From Circinella minor (taxonomy: Eukaryota; Mucoromycota; Mucoromycetes; Mucorales; Lichtheimiaceae), in contig JAEPRB010000095.1 of the NCBI GenBank assembly GCA_016758965.1, positions 1 to 64,000 on the forward strand: 64,000 nt of DNA, written 5' to 3'. Numbering within the stretch: position 1 is the first letter of the stretch; the number at the start of each line of letters is the position of its first letter. Positions 21,932 through 35,542 of this stretch are shown here, in pieces. Under the pieces are notes generated by a model. It worked only from the letters and a program-made list of their open reading frames with translations, had not been told where the DNA came from and searched no databases. Both the position numbers and the translations under genes were made by a program.

Positions 21932-24601
21932 TCAAATGCATGAAAAAGATGATGGAGTAGATGATGAAGCAGTAGATGAAACAGATGAAACGGATGAAAC
22001 AGAAGGCTCGATAATAGACTTATGACTATTACTAGTGGGGGTGACAGGAGGTGTTAACCATTGCTCAAGAATGCGTTGAACAACTGCGCCATGTGTATCC
22101 AACTTTTCCAAGAAACGAATCTTCATACGCTTGGTCCTATCACCGGGTATTAAAAGATCTGTATTAAATTGATGAAGCACAGGGCCCTCTTCTGGAATCA
22201 CGGTCATGGTGAGTACTTCACGTTTTAACTGTTTTTCTTCAATCACTTGAAACTTTGCATATTTGAGCTGGGTTTTGTCAATCATCATAGATACAGGCGG
22301 GAACCCTTCTTTGACAAGGCGAATGGAAAAGCAATTATCAATAAGAAGGATACTACATGCTGGATGAACAAATAAAAAGGATGGTCCAAAGTCTATAGAT
22401 AATGTTGGAAGAGCTATACCATGTGGATTATTGTATAATGATGATCTTGATTCTTGTTTTATTTCATCTGTTGGCGTAGATGCAGAGGATGCTGATACAG
22501 ATGTAGATGTACTATTAGCAGGAGCAGGAGCAGGAGCAGGAGCAGCAGGTGCGATAGGTGCAGTAGGTGCAGGTACTAAAACTGTTTGTTGTTCTTGTTG
22601 CTTTTGTTTTACTTTCTTCTGTTTTTGCTTTTGCTTCTTTGATTGCTTTGATTGTTCCTGTTGCTGTTGCTGTTCAGCAGAGTTTTGTTGTAATGATGAA
22701 ACCTGGGCAGTATGACGCATATTATTTTTACCTTGAGTTGAACCCTTTCTATTACTTGTCGTTTGTTGTTGCTGCTTTTCTTCCTGTTTCTGTTTTTGTT
22801 GCTCAAGTTCCAAAAGTTGTTTTTTTCGTTCATTCTCCTTTTCCATCGCTTCTTCATCTCGTCTTCTCTCTCTTTCTTCTTTGGCATGTCTCTTTTGTTC
22901 TTCTTTGCTACAAATAGGTGCATCTTTAAGAATCTTTCCTTGAGACCACATTAATCCACATGAATTGCATAATGTGCCTTGACCAGCAGGACCTGGCCGC
23001 CACATGGTGGTTGTTTTTGCACTACAATAGGCACATTTTCGTAATCCGTCATCTTTAATATGTGCACTTTTACTTTTTGGTAATACTAAGTATATATAAA
23101 GCATCGATTGATTTGTTATTGTTAATAAAATTAACAATTGAATGACATAAGGTAATACAATAATAAAACCTACATTCTTCATCTGATCGTGGTCTTTTTC
23201 CAAGATGAATAGCATTTAATAATTCATTTCGTCTTTTTTCAGCTGTTACTGGCCCATGTACTACATCAGGTATACTAGATGCTTTTTCGAGTAGCTCCTA
23301 CATAGATATACATTCACACATTACATATACATTCATGCAAAGAAAAAAAATCCAATGTGTTTTTTTTCTTGTTGCGTTTTATACATATTTTTTTTTCCAT
23401 AAATATTTCTCATTACCATGATAGATTTATTCATTGTTGAATGATATTGCAAATATGTACGCGTTGGAAGCGTTTTCAATCTTATCATCATTTTTTCACG
23501 TACGGTTTCAGCTGGTTGAACTGTTGATAATAGCACATGTAATAATGGTTCATCCACTGAGGATAATCGTATGTTAACAGGCTGTTGAGTTGTTGCTTTT
23601 GTTGTCAACGTTAACCTTTCCCCTTCTTCCCCTCTTTCTTCTTGTTTAACAATATTATTTTCATCTATTTCTTCCATGGGTTGATCCAATGTGGTTGCAA
23701 AGTTTCGGATTGTTTCTGAAATGGATTGATGGCCCCATAGTGCTACTTTTTCACCTGCATCACGGAAGAAATCTTGACGATCAATCACAGGTAACAAGAA
23801 CGATGCAGTGAGCTGAGAGGGCTTTTTATGTGACGCGACTTCAACTATAGCCTCCTTTGGAAATATGAATCGTTCACCTGCATTCTCTTTGAATTCCATG
23901 ACAAGATCTGTAAATACTAGTTCACGGTGTGTTTCAGGTGGTGGTTGGGTTTGTGGTTGGGTTTGTTCTTTTTCTTTCTCTATTTCCGTTTCCTTTTCTT
24001 GTTCGCCCTGTTGTTTCTTTCCGTCATCCTCGTTATCAGCCTGTTCTTGATCGCGTTGTTCCTCTTCCCCTTGCTGTTGAACACTCCCACTGATACTATT
24101 ATTATTATTACTATTATTATTATTATTACTTATATCAGCGATCTCTTCTGTAAATCCTGCTTCTTTAGCTAATTGAACCCAATGTTCTTTACGAACAGCT
24201 TCATAAAATGTTGTTTCAGGGAATACATGAGCACCTAAATAAACTGTACAGGTACCCAAGTAACGCATATTGGGCCATTTTTTACGCATATTATTGGTAC
24301 GTCGTGGTTGTTGTACAGCATCATGTCGATACTTAGGAAATATAGAATGACACCAATTTAATCGAGATTGCAACAACGAGATCAATAACGTGCCACTTTT
24401 ATATATTTTGTTTGAAAAGTAATATATTATTGTTAGGGAGAAAGAGAGAACACATGCATATGCTGTTATGAAGAATAGTTTTTTTTTTATTTACTTTTTA
24501 GTATCAGAAGCTGGCGATGGTTTAGGATCCGTTGGTAAGTCAAAGGTTCGAATGTTGGTTTCAGTACGTTTTTTAGCTGTAAGTATGGTGTAGTTTGACA
24601 T
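21932..24601 (-). CDS. GATA-type zinc-finger protein with long coiled/low-complexity linker
   Basis: Four exons (24601-24495, 24395-23417, 23297-23174, 23085-21932) close in frame to 787 aa. The N-terminus MSNYTILTAKKRTETNIRTF precedes a region with NMRYLGTCTVYLGAHVFPET. This is followed by Asn-rich and Gln/Glu-rich linkers (residues about 120-190). Near the centre is one GATA finger: CAYC, 18 residues, CNSC, with TMWRPGP in the loop. An 18-residue loop and WRxGP are standard for fungal GATA factors. Downstream are a charged coiled coil (EERERRRDEEAMEKENERKK), poly-Q and Ala/Pro tracts, and a folded C-terminal domain (about 540-750). It probably regulates transcription or chromatin; the finger alone does not tell which. 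The N-terminal domain is not recognised. Confidence 0.85.
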
Positions 24602-26855
24602 ATTTATAATAATAAAAAAGAAGGTTGTCGGCTTGGAAACCCAGGAATTTATTTTTTTCGCGTTTCCTATGTGAAATAGGAGGGAAATTCCTTTCCGCCA
24701 ATTCTTTCCTCTGCTAATAAATTTACCGCCGCATATATTTTTTTAAGACCATGACAAACAAAAAAGGAGGCACGAAAGAAAAAAAAGGATCGTCAAGATG
24801 GTAACAACTCTTTCTTTTTAAGGGATTATCACGTTGGCTCACGTTTGATGAGATAGAAAGTAATTCTTTGATAAATTGCGTTTAAATTACAACTATATTG
24901 AAAATTTAAATATCAACAATGTTAAAATTTATAAAAGCTGATTATAGTTTAAATATGCTGTGCTCATGATCATGTAACCCCTGGTCATTAATCTCTGTAT
25001 ATAGAAATAATGTCAGGTAGTCTGATGGTACCTAAATCCAGGAGCCGCTATAATGATGATTAATACGATATCAGGTTCTTGTTCGTTTGTTAGTATAGCG
25101 GAGCGATGATGGTTGTTATGAACAATAGAAACTTTAAGAGCTTCGAAGCATGTGACTGAGGAGATAATAATAATAATATTAATAATAGAAACTGCTACGT
25201 ATGATATCAAATGTTTCTTCTTTGAGGGTTCGGGAGACGGGGAAGTTTCGACGCATGATATCGTGCATACATCAAGAAAAGCAAAAATATAGTATTTGTT
25301 ACATACGTCAAATAAAAAAATGAAACCCATGACGGGAAAAAAATCATAGATGAAAGGATAAAGTATATCATACGAAAAATAAGAATTTTGTATAGTTCAT
25401 TTTCAATATACACTACATTGAAACTGTTTTGTTTTTGCTATTATCTTTATGCTGATACAATAGTGAATTAAGGAGGAATATAAACGTTTAATAGTAACGA
25501 TTATTTAGAAGGATAGAAAATAAGATATTTTTGTGGAGAGTTATGTAGAACAATAAACAGAGTTGTAAGCAACAATTAACTATGCATATTAAGATTATCG
25601 TTTTTATGTCTATAATCACTTTTGATAATGATTTACAATTATCAGCTAGTCAGAAAGAAATACTCATCCTATACAAACCAGATAACGAAACGATTAGTGT
25701 GTATTTTTCCACTATACTCATCGTATAAGATAAAAATGTTATCTACAGCAATCAATAATTATGATAATGATACAGTACTAATTAAGTATTTATTTGCATG
25801 AATACTTAATAAACAAATTGGAGCACAACTGTTTGAAGATGACTGTTACATAGGTTAGGTTACAGTAATCTTTTATGTTGTTGTTTTTTTGTAAGAATAT
25901 CAAATAATTTCGATAATATCTGTTTGGTTCCCTGACCTATTCTTTTTTTTTTCTGGATGCAGCATAATAATTTGTGTTCCAAATTTTTTTGTCCTAACGA
26001 ATGGTAACTATTAGTATTAGGAGTAATATATTGCTAGGTGAAGTCATTTGTAAATAAAATACATTTCTTTTCGTTATTAATTCTATACTAATATATCTAA
26101 ATCTTTCCTAAGTTTGCTCATCGATTATTTATTGTGATTATCCGTTGTATATTCGACCATGATATTTCAATACGTTCTTGCTACAGGTTAGTTTTTTTCT
26201 CATCCATATTTATAATGCAGTGCAATATGCATAAATCAATGTCTTATCCATAAAAAGAAAGACACATGTTGTGGTCCGACTATAGTGCGATAGTTAGGCT
26301 GCCTTGTTTTTTACGAAGTTTCGGCTATATTATATTATAGAAGGGGTTGTTATATATAAATCTTAGGGAAGGGATATTTAACATAAGCGTATTCATTATA
26401 CAGCTAAAATAGTAGGACTGGCTGAGTGACGTGCCAAAAGGGACACCTTTACCCCCTGTTACAACAAAAGAAAATATTTAAAAATAACTGATTAAATATT
26501 CAAAACTTAAGCATTTTCTCAGCGCGCGCACTTTGTACTTGGCCTCTTGCTGCGAAGTCCATATCCATTGTTTTTTGGGGGGAGGTGCTGAGGGGTTAAG
26601 TTTGCTTGATTATAGCACATCATCAGCATACACCCCCTACGTAAAAAAAATCTATTCTGCATGGGCGCGTTATATATATATATATAATGGTCTTTTTTTT
26701 TTTGAAAATATATATATATATACTCTCTCAAGAGTGGGGCTATCCTTTTTGTCTGGGATCTCGATTTTTTTCTATTCTCTCTCTTTTGTTTTTTATTTTT
26801 ACATGCATTTTTGAATTGAATATCATAACTTTTTTTTTACCCTTTCTATTATATC
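24602..26855. other. Intergenic, 2.25 kb
   Basis: No convincing gene. An open minus-strand frame at 25013-25330 has hydrophobic stretches but no splice context, conserved motif or strong start. The last 200 bp contain TA-rich and pyrimidine-rich promoter-like sequence for the small gene at 26856. Confidence 0.5.
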
Positions 26856-27329
26856 ATGACTAATCATTATTCTTCGCGACCCACTAGCTTCTTATCGGAT
26901 ACCTCAAGCAGTATATGGACAAGGTTTTCGACGAATTTTCATAAACGACGATTAAAATATCTTCATCATCCAACACACTCATCTACTTCTTTCTCTACTT
27001 GTACGTCTTCTTCCTCCATAACTCAAACATCTACTAGTACAACATTAAGTACAACTCTACATGATGATAGTATTTATGAACCGACCGCTTCTTATCCTAC
27101 TACAACGACAACGCCAATAACAAAAACAAAAGACGCCACAACACCACTTTCAGAAGATAATAAGTCAATGTTTGCCGTTCCCCCATACAGTCCCACCTAT
27201 TGCAAATCAAACGAGTTTCCATATTCTAACTTTTATGTCAAATTACCGGATGGTAGATATATGATACGATATCGCTCTGGCAACCGCGAAATACTTGGTA
27301 CAGAGATCATTGAAGGTTACATGCTTTGA
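26856..27329 (+). CDS. Small Ser/Thr-rich protein, unknown function
   Basis: Single exon of 157 aa with an ATG after a pyrimidine-rich leader. Residues about 1-100 are dominated by Ser and Thr (long mixed tracts) with a basic patch FHKRRLKYLHH. The last about 40 residues look folded and constrained: FYVKLPDGRYMIRYRSG followed by REILGTEIIEGYML. That suggests a small C-terminal beta domain on a disordered, likely phosphorylated tail. No family recognised. It is a plausible lineage-specific gene. Confidence 0.6.
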   Translation: MTNHYSSRPTSFLSDTSSSIWTRFSTNFHKRRLKYLHHPTHSSTSFSTCTSSSSITQTSTSTTLSTTLHDDSIYEPTASYPTTTTTPITKTKDATTPLSEDNKSMFAVPPYSPTYCKSNEFPYSNFYVKLPDGRYMIRYRSGNREILGTEIIEGYML

Positions 27330-27984
27330 GAAGAAGAAAAAAAACATCTCGGTTTTTCTTTTTCTTTGACTAGTATTATTACTCTTAATTTATTGCTACG
27401 TAACTTATTTTTATATTGTATGTTTAAAGATCATTAATAATAATAATAATATTATTATTATTATATTATCATATCTATGGTTATAACTTATTGTATTATT
27501 TCTTCAACTAATTTTCGTGTTATTGTTTTTTATTTTTCTCTTTTTTTTTGTAAAAAAAAAATTATTCTTTGTTTCACTCTTTTCAAAATTAAAAGTGGGA
27601 GGGAGCTGAGAGTGGTTTGGAGAGATATAAAAAGAGAAAAGAAAAAATGCTTTGCTGAGTCAAGCAAAGCAAAGCATTTGTCGAAATGGAACAAGAGAAA
27701 AAAAAATAGGGGGAGGGGCGGAAAGGAGTTTTTTAAGTGGAATGGATGTTAAAAAGAAGGATTATGAGTGCGAGAGAGATTGAATAAATTGAGTGAGTTG
27801 TAAAATAAAAATGGATGAATTTCACAGGAGCTTTTTTGGAATGATTGTAAATAGTAATAATAGTAGGAGGAGGTTTTGTAAGGGAGGAATAAGTTTACGG
27901 ATAAAAAAAATATTTTTGTGAATGTTGTTAATATTGGGTTGCTATGCGTGATTGTGAGTTTGTTTGAATTATGTAGAAAAAAAA
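27330..27984. other. Intergenic with perfect 12-bp hairpin
   Basis: Downstream of the Ser/Thr-rich gene and convergent with the methyltransferase gene. It holds an (AAT)n/(ATT)n inverted microsatellite near 27435-27465 and a perfect hairpin at 27645-27679. The stretch after the hairpin is purine-rich. No gene seen. Confidence 0.5.
27645..27679. repeat. Perfect inverted repeat, 12-bp arms, 11-nt loop
   Basis: Arms AAATGCTTTGCT (27645-27656) and AGCAAAGCATTT (27668-27679) are exactly complementary. It may shape an RNA 3' end or be a protein-binding site; no function is shown. Confidence 0.5.
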
Positions 27985-29753
27985 TTATGATGATGCTACT
28001 AATGATGATGGTTTCCGAGCACATAATGCCCAAATTTTCATATGCCAATGATAGTGTGTACATTCTTGAAAGTATCTTTCTATTACAACATTATATTCGT
28101 CTGGATTTTTAAGTAGTCGATTGGCAAGGAATGGTTTAAGTGACCGCATTGCACTTTTCCAGGACCACATCATCTCGCCTGCAATTGGATCGCCTTCTTT
28201 ACCTATTTAAAATATTTCATCCACAACATTAGGTACGACATTGATTGTTATATATATACATATTTAAGATTCAGCCCGTAAGAATAATAATAGCTTGTCC
28301 ATTTATGTTTTGCGTCTCTTTATGCTTACCGAATTCAATTGTTCTCGTTTCTTGATGAATATCGTTAAATGTTCTGTCCGACAAAAGTTGTTCAAGCTTT
28401 GATGCTATCCATGGATCCTGACCTCTATCTTGCATTGCCCGATGTACTAAATTATTTTTTTTAGTTTGTTTGAGCTAAATATAACTTGGATATAAATTCA
28501 TGCAATTCATATCGAAAATAACTTACAAGTCGTTAATACAGCATCGATTAATTGACTGTGACCCATTTCCTACAATTATAAACAAAAAAAAAAAAGAAAG
28601 AAAAAAAAATAAAAAACGTGTTAGTAAAAAAAAAAAAAATAGCCATACACGTGGATGAAACGGGAATACAAAAAGTAGCGTTTAGTAGTTTAAATAGTTT
28701 TCGTAACTGAACCACTAAATCCAACACCATTCGGATTAAAGCAAACAAGAAAAAAAGTAAAAATACGCACTGTAAAATCCGACTCCACCAGCTGGACAAG
28801 TCCGCCTGGTTTAAGGACCCGAAATATCTCTGTTATTACATTTGGCCACTCATTTGCACGTAAGCCGACAATGAGTTGACGCATATGAACGAAATCAAAG
28901 GTATTATCGTCGTATGGTAATCCGTCGATGATATTTGTGAGTTGAAATGTTACATTTTCCGGTCGAATTGCTGTCGGGAACATATCTGACATGTCAATGC
29001 CTGTTACATGTGCATTAGGATGTTCTATTGCCATTTCCTTTAAGGAGTGGTAGGTTATACAAATAAAAAATTATATATTTTAATAAGCTAAGAATATTTT
29101 TTTGTTGGGGTGCTATTTATTTTTTAGTTGGCTGCTTTAATTTACCATCACCCATGAACCAGATCCACATCCTAGATCAAGGATATTGGCATCGTCTGGT
29201 AATCGTTGTTCAACGTATGGTAATATATTACTATGCGAGAGAAAAAAAAATATGATATACTGAAAAGTCAGTCTTCCTTTTTGGAACTCTTTTTATAAAC
29301 TCATTTCATTTAACAACTTGAATTGTAATAAATTGAAGAATGAGTGTTGAATTGCGTATATAAATATTGATTAAAACAACATACCTAGTGAAAAGTGCTT
29401 TGATGGCAAAATGTTCCTATAGGATCAACCAAGCAAAACAGAAAAAATAAAAGATAAATAACGAAAAAATAAAAAAAAAATAAAAAATCGGATTGTTATG
29501 GTGATTGTTTCCATGGTTTTATTGTTATCATGGTAACAATAAAAAACTAGAGAATAAAAGAAAAACATACTGAATTTAATCGATCTTGTTCTTCTTCGTC
29601 GCGTGGGAGACAATATGAACTAGATTCAATATTATGATATATCCGTCCGTCGATCACTACTGTTGGTGAAGATACTGATTGATTGGATGATGGATTATTG
29701 TTACTCTCAACACTTGGGTCACGCTGTGATAGTTTAGAAGGTCTTGCTCCCAT
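27985..29753 (-). CDS. SAM-dependent methyltransferase (class I)
   Basis: Seven exons (29753-29571, 29416-29385, 29230-29146, 29037-28771, 28569-28527, 28446-28330, 28202-27985) give 314 aa. The N-terminus MGARPSKLSQRD is followed by a Ser/Asn-rich linker and the start of the domain (YHNIESSSYCLPRDEEEQDR). Motif I is ILDLGCGSGSWVM and the acidic end of strand 2 is VTGIDMSD. Further on are YDDNTFDFVHMRQL and RVLKPGGLVQLVE. This is a class I Rossmann methyltransferase of the kind that occurs as a large family in Mucorales-type fungi. The substrate is not known. An N-terminal MG could be myristoylated. Exon 2 is only 32 nt and exon 5 only 43 nt. Confidence 0.85.
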
Positions 29754-32700
29754 TATTTTATCGTTTTGTTGTATATGTTTATGTGTGGTGGTATTGTGTC
29801 GAAATATATACGTATATACGTTGTTTATTTTTTCGTTGTTTGATTGGTTAAATAAAGGAGCAAAAAAGTTCAAGTAAAAAATATATAAGGTGTATGTGAA
29901 TATGTGTGCGAAAAGAAAAAGAAAAAGAGAAGAAGAAAAAGAAAAAAAGGGTCTTGTTTCTTTCTCTTTGTATAGGTCTTTGTTATTTTTTTTCTCGTGA
30001 CACGTTGCGCGACAGTACCCAGTTGACACCCAACACACTCCGTCACCTTTTTTTTCTGATCGTTAAAGGAGGTGAAGATCCCTTTTTTCAATACTTAGTA
30101 TTTTTTATTACTATTATTATTACAAAGCCAGGTCTGTGAGCAAAATATTCTGGTATATCTTTTTAAAAAGAAAAACGCTAAGTTTAAAAAAACTGTTAGT
30201 GCACTCATCAATCTCTTCACTATATTACTATCTTTTTAGGGGCTCCACTACAATTTTTTTTTTCATTTTTTTTTACGAATTATGGATTGTCTATCATCGG
30301 ATAATATCAATTGTCCATACACATGTACGTTGTACTCAAGTTTACACGCGTTTCAGTGTAACAAAGAAAAAATAAGCTCGATTCAATTCTTCTCAGACAC
30401 TATCGGTGACTGTAAACAGTAGAAGCAAATAATTTAAACAATTTTATTGTGTATTCCTTGCATTTTTGCGAATAAATAATCAAATGCCTGACGCGTCACT
30501 GAGATCAAATACAAACAAACAAACAAAAGCTACAATTAGTATTAGCTATGACGCGATACGTATATTTATAACAGTAAACCAAAAATGAGAAGAAAGGATT
30601 GTACCTCCTTCTTCAGCTTTCAAAACTCTCCTTTTTACAAACAGGGAAGAAAAGGAGTAAAATAAAACATCTAGGTATTAGTATATTAGCTAGTTGCGCA
30701 GTATTAGCTGTCAGATCCATCCACATTGAAGTACATATTATATCATAACCTAAAACGAACTAAATACCCGAGTATTACCCCATTATTAAACTTCTTCTGT
30801 TATTACTACTTCTACTGTATATATCACATGATGATCCACACATACATAATCTAATAATCTGTACATGTTGGTCGACCAGCATGTCTTTTCATAAAAAAAA
30901 AGTGTTGAATAAATAGTGTTTCTTTTTGAATTACCTTTTAATAATTATTCCAGTTATGCGTCAATTCTTGTTGATAAACATTTCCCACACACACGCACAT
31001 AAATATATCATATACATCAACATATATAAGCTGCCATCTTCCTCCCCCCACGAAAAAAAAAAAAACTTTCGGGGGAACATGAAGAAGGAAAAAGGGAAAC
31101 TAGTTATTTCTTTATTTTTGTATGGAGGTTTTAGCCTCAAAATTTATTTTTTTAAAACGTACAAGGAAACTAGTTATTCTTTTGATTATACTTTATTTCT
31201 CTGGGGTGCTCCTCGAGAAACATAAAAGGCTCGATCAAAAACTATATAAAGTTGATAAGAATGACGATGAGGTTTGTCAATAAGCAAGTGAGCTTTCTAA
31301 AAATAGTTACTCTTTAAATGCAGTTATATATTGTTTACTTTCCTGTCCTGTCATATTAAATACGCACTTTATTTACGTCGATTACCTTTACATTTGACAA
31401 TACTCCATAATAATATTAAATTATATTCTCTCCCTATATAGCAACAATAATGTCATTGTATTTTAATAGCTATTGTTATAATTATTACTATTATGTTTAT
31501 GTTAATTCAAAAATTAAATCAGTATTATTATACACTCCCCTTTCTCTCATTTCTTATTGTTAGATAACCCCGTCAAAAAAATATTCTTCGATTTATTAGT
31601 AGAGTAGTATTAAGTTACACATTTGGCTGACTTTTTTTCTTCTTTTGACATACAGACGGCTAAAAAAGACAGATCATAAAAAGCTACTACCAAAATTCTC
31701 CGCAAAAAATTGGACGGGCACTTACACTTTACTTATTGCAATAAGCTAGAGTGTTCTCATCCCAAAAAGAAAAAAAAAAGTTTTAAAGGCCTAGATTTTT
31801 TCTTTATATTCTTTACTTCTCGTTATTTTGATAAATATGTAAAGTAAGGCTTAGAAAGATTTTCATTTAGATAAGGAGTTTAGAGGAAAAGGAACCCCAC
31901 GCTTTTAAATCTAGTTTAGCGTATTTTGATTATTGATAATCTGTATAACACTTAAAAATCTTTTACGTTATACTGCTTTTTTTGAATAAGAATAATAATA
32001 ATTGAAATAGGTAGGCTACTTTGTACCTATATATTGATCCATGACACACCTTTGTTCTCTGAAAAAAAATGATGATTGTCCGCATTTTCACGTTCTTGAA
32101 ATTGAAGCATGGCAATAAAAAAGACATAAATATATATGTATATACAAGATGTTATAATGTAAAACGTGCCACTTTTTTTGCGTGTGTATATATTCCATGT
32201 TCTACTATTACTGAATAGTATATGATAATGTTCTATATATGTGTATGGAAGTTGAATAAAATATAGTATAAAGAGTTGATTTACCGCTACCTTGACAGGT
32301 TGAGTACCTGCCCCCAACATCAAAACTAATATGTGTAAACGGCTGAAATATTAAATATGGGATATACCCATATCCCCATTTGGACACAAATAAATATTTT
32401 TTTCACCCCTTCTCTCCTTCTTTCGTTTCAAGAACTAGTCAGTCTATTATGCAAAACTGTGATAATTAAATAAACTGCATAAAATAAAAATTATTATTAT
32501 CATACTGCAAATGGTACCGAGTTGCTGTTTTTCTTCTTCAAAGAAGGAGATTAAAAAAAAGCTTATGTCTAGTTCAAAAACGACCCTTATTACATATTAC
32601 CCCGCTCTCTCGCTGGCCCATCGGTCGTCATTAATCTCCATAAAGTAATTTTCTATCTACTCAACAAAAAAGAAATCCCCTTTGTGATTGTTTAACAGCC

Positions 32701-33863
32701 GGTCAGCTATGGTTATTACTATTACCACATACGATTTTTAGTTGTTGGGGAAAAATTCTACATAGTATAAATATTACGTATTGCATACAAGTAAAAACTA
32801 ATAAACATCATAGGGCCCATCATTCATTTAAGTCCATATAATGTTCTCCATTTTTTTTATTCCTTTTTTCCTAAATAAATCAGAAGAATTTTTTCTTTGT
32901 GATACGTTTAATAGTAACTTCAATGAACCTTCTTTTTTTATTGGTTCATTTTTTTTCATGTATAAAAATAGTTTATACTTCTGTTTAATGATTATTTATT
33001 TTAAATAATTGTATGCAACTTATATGTATGGTTGCCAAAATTATATTATACATTATGCAAAATGTCACTTTATACTTTTTTTTTGCATAAAAGTCAAGGT
33101 TACTCAAAGTTCTAACCAAGGAGCACAAAAAAGAGCACTAGATAATTTTCCTGTTTTTTCTTGTATACGCACTATTGATCATTTAATATATAGCTGAATC
33201 ACAAGATGGAATAAATTGTGTCTCCTGTAAATAATGATCGTGGGAGAAAAATAACAGAAAAGTAGTCATTTTATTTTACTCCTGTTCCTTTTTTGAGTTA
33301 GATTATAATAAATGTTTCAATGCAGTAAGGTGTTCAAGTAAATAATCATAATTAGCCAGATGATAAAGAAAATTTAAATCAATATCGAGGGATACATCAT
33401 TTTTTTGTAGTTATAATTCATGACTGAATTTATTAAAGTAAGCAAAATATTTGATTTTCATAGGTATACATGTACGTGGAAATAAAAATGTGTGAGCTGT
33501 TTAGTGATTATGATAAAAACATGACTAGAATCATTCACTCTACCCACCCATCACACACTTAATAGGATATGATGAAAACCCTCGAATAATAAACACGTTG
33601 AGTAATTATCTAATAGTTATTCAGAATAAGCAGTTCGATTCAAAAAAATTTATAAGCTTCCTGTCTTTTCAGTAAAGCGTGAACGCAACCAAATCTACTG
33701 TGTTTAGTAGAGTATTGGTCTGAAAATGTGAGGCTCTCTCTTGATTTGCGACTGAAATAGATGGTATTTCCAGCGGCAGATTAGAAAAACCCTTGTGAAC
33801 CCCTATATGATGTTTTTGAGCACGAGTACTATTTGATAACCCACACCATATCTATAAAAAAAA
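29754..33863. other. Gene-poor intergenic region, about 4.1 kb
   Basis: No gene supported on either strand. It contains simple repeats, purine/pyrimidine tracts and minor palindromes such as GGGATAT/ATATCCC near 32359-32376. Short open frames at about 30926, 32027 and 33009 have no splice or motif support. Confidence 0.5.
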
Positions 33864-34020
33864 GAGGATGACTACATGGGCTACAAAACTTCAAAGTCAG
33901 ACCACATGGGCTACAAAATTAATAGGGTACTTTAGTAACTTGTAGCCCATCTCGTCTACTTGCCACATATAGATTCTGTAACCCACCTCGTCTAACTTTT
34001 TGTAGCCTATTTCATCAACT
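33864..34020 (+). repeat. Left terminal inverted repeat (with internal duplications)
   Basis: Contains two copies of CATGGGCTACAAAA about 33 bp apart and two copies of a CCCAYCTCGTCTA-like motif about 36 bp apart. The right repeat has one copy of each. Confidence 0.65.
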
Positions 34021-34254
34021 CTTTTTTCTCTTTTTTTTTATAATAAAAGTTATATTATTGAGAAAGATTGAAATTATAAGATAAATTATTATTTAAAAAT
34101 AAATAATAATAACAATAAATGGTACGTAATGGGAACGTCACTAACAAGAATATGAAAATAATAATAATAATAATAATAATATATAATTAAATAAAGATGT
34201 AAATACAGAGAAATGTAACATAAAAAAAAAAATTAAAAAAAAAAGAGAGAGAGA

Positions 34255-34401
34255 GGAAGTAGAGGCTCTAATAATAGAGGTGGGCGGAGAAGAGGGTCCT
34301 GGCAGTTGCATTTTGAAAGATTGAGGGTTAGGTATCATTACTTCTACTGGTGGTGGTAGATTTATGTATTGTTGTCTTGGTAGATTCCCACTTCTAACTG
34401 A
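34255..34401 (-). pseudogene. Exon-like proline-rich coding fragment inside the inverted-repeat element
   Basis: After a splice-acceptor-like CCACAG, about 45 codons read as protein: SVRSGNLPRQQYINLPPPVE, then VMIPNPQSFKMQLPGPSSPP. The frame then runs into a low-complexity T-rich tail. No upstream exon is evident, because a stop lies just before. It may be a captured or decayed piece of a host gene. Family unknown. Confidence 0.25.
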
Positions 34402-35542
34402 CTGTGGATTTTTTATTTACTCAGTATTTATGGAATAATGCCCATACTATGCCTACGCTTAAAAAAATATCATGTAACCTCGTTGTGATGAACTTTCACT
34501 GCTTATTGTTGGCCTTCATGGGTGAGACAATAATTTTCTATATCCAATTACTCTTTCTTGATGTGCTATATAGAAACTTTTTACATAGTGAAACCATTTT
34601 TATCTTGATATGTTCTATATACTATATCAGCTTTTTTGGTCGCATCTACATATAAAAAGTAAAAATGTTTAGTTAAATAAAGTATAAAGAGAAATGCTTC
34701 TCTGATAAATAAAGAGAACAAATTTTCCTTTTCACTTTAATTTATAAGAAATTGTTGAAACACGTACGTATCAAATTAATTTAATAGCAAAAAAAAACAA
34801 TAAAACTTCTAAGTTTAAAAAAATTTACTATACATTGTTTATCATCATTGCTAGATTGTTTGTTTTGCTTTACTGAATAAAAGTGGATCTATCTTCTTCA
34901 AATGTCAATGTCCTTTCTTATAAACATTCTTATTATTTTTATATGATTTTGCACTGGTTGCTGAGACGTCTGATAATAGTAAATACTTGTTAGCATATAG
35001 AATTTTGAACATCGTCATATGCTTCGTTCAAAGTCTCATAGTCAGTTTTGTTCATGTTTGTATTATGATAATCTTTGTAATTGAAATTAAGAAAAATAAT
35101 AAAGTTTTTTAAGACATTAATTTATTATTCCTTCATGCTAAAATACGTATGTGTTTTATGTAGAATGGTATTACAGATATGATAGATGACGATAAAAATA
35201 CTGTGCTTTTATTCTTAATACATATAAATTACTTAGCGCTTTGGCAATGACGATTATAATATGATAAAAATACTAAGCAGAAACTACTGAGCACTACAAG
35301 AAGTATAAAAAATAAACTATAAAGTCTTTTTTTTCTAGAAATTAAAAAGTCGTCTAAAAAGTGTCAAAAACGGAAGAGGTATAGCAATGTAATTTTACTA
35401 TATTATAATGTAAGTGCTGTTATAATGTAAAAACGTAGTAACAATGAAATTAATTATCTTGGTAATTTTATACTCAAAATTATCAAATAAAAAAAAATAG
35501 CAGCTAAATGATATAAAAGATCTATCTTTATTTATTAAAAAA

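Noticed and set aside
25013..25413. Overlapping minus-strand open frames with hydrophobic stretches
   Set aside because: No splice context, family motif or codon character; AT-rich DNA gives hydrophobic frames by chance.
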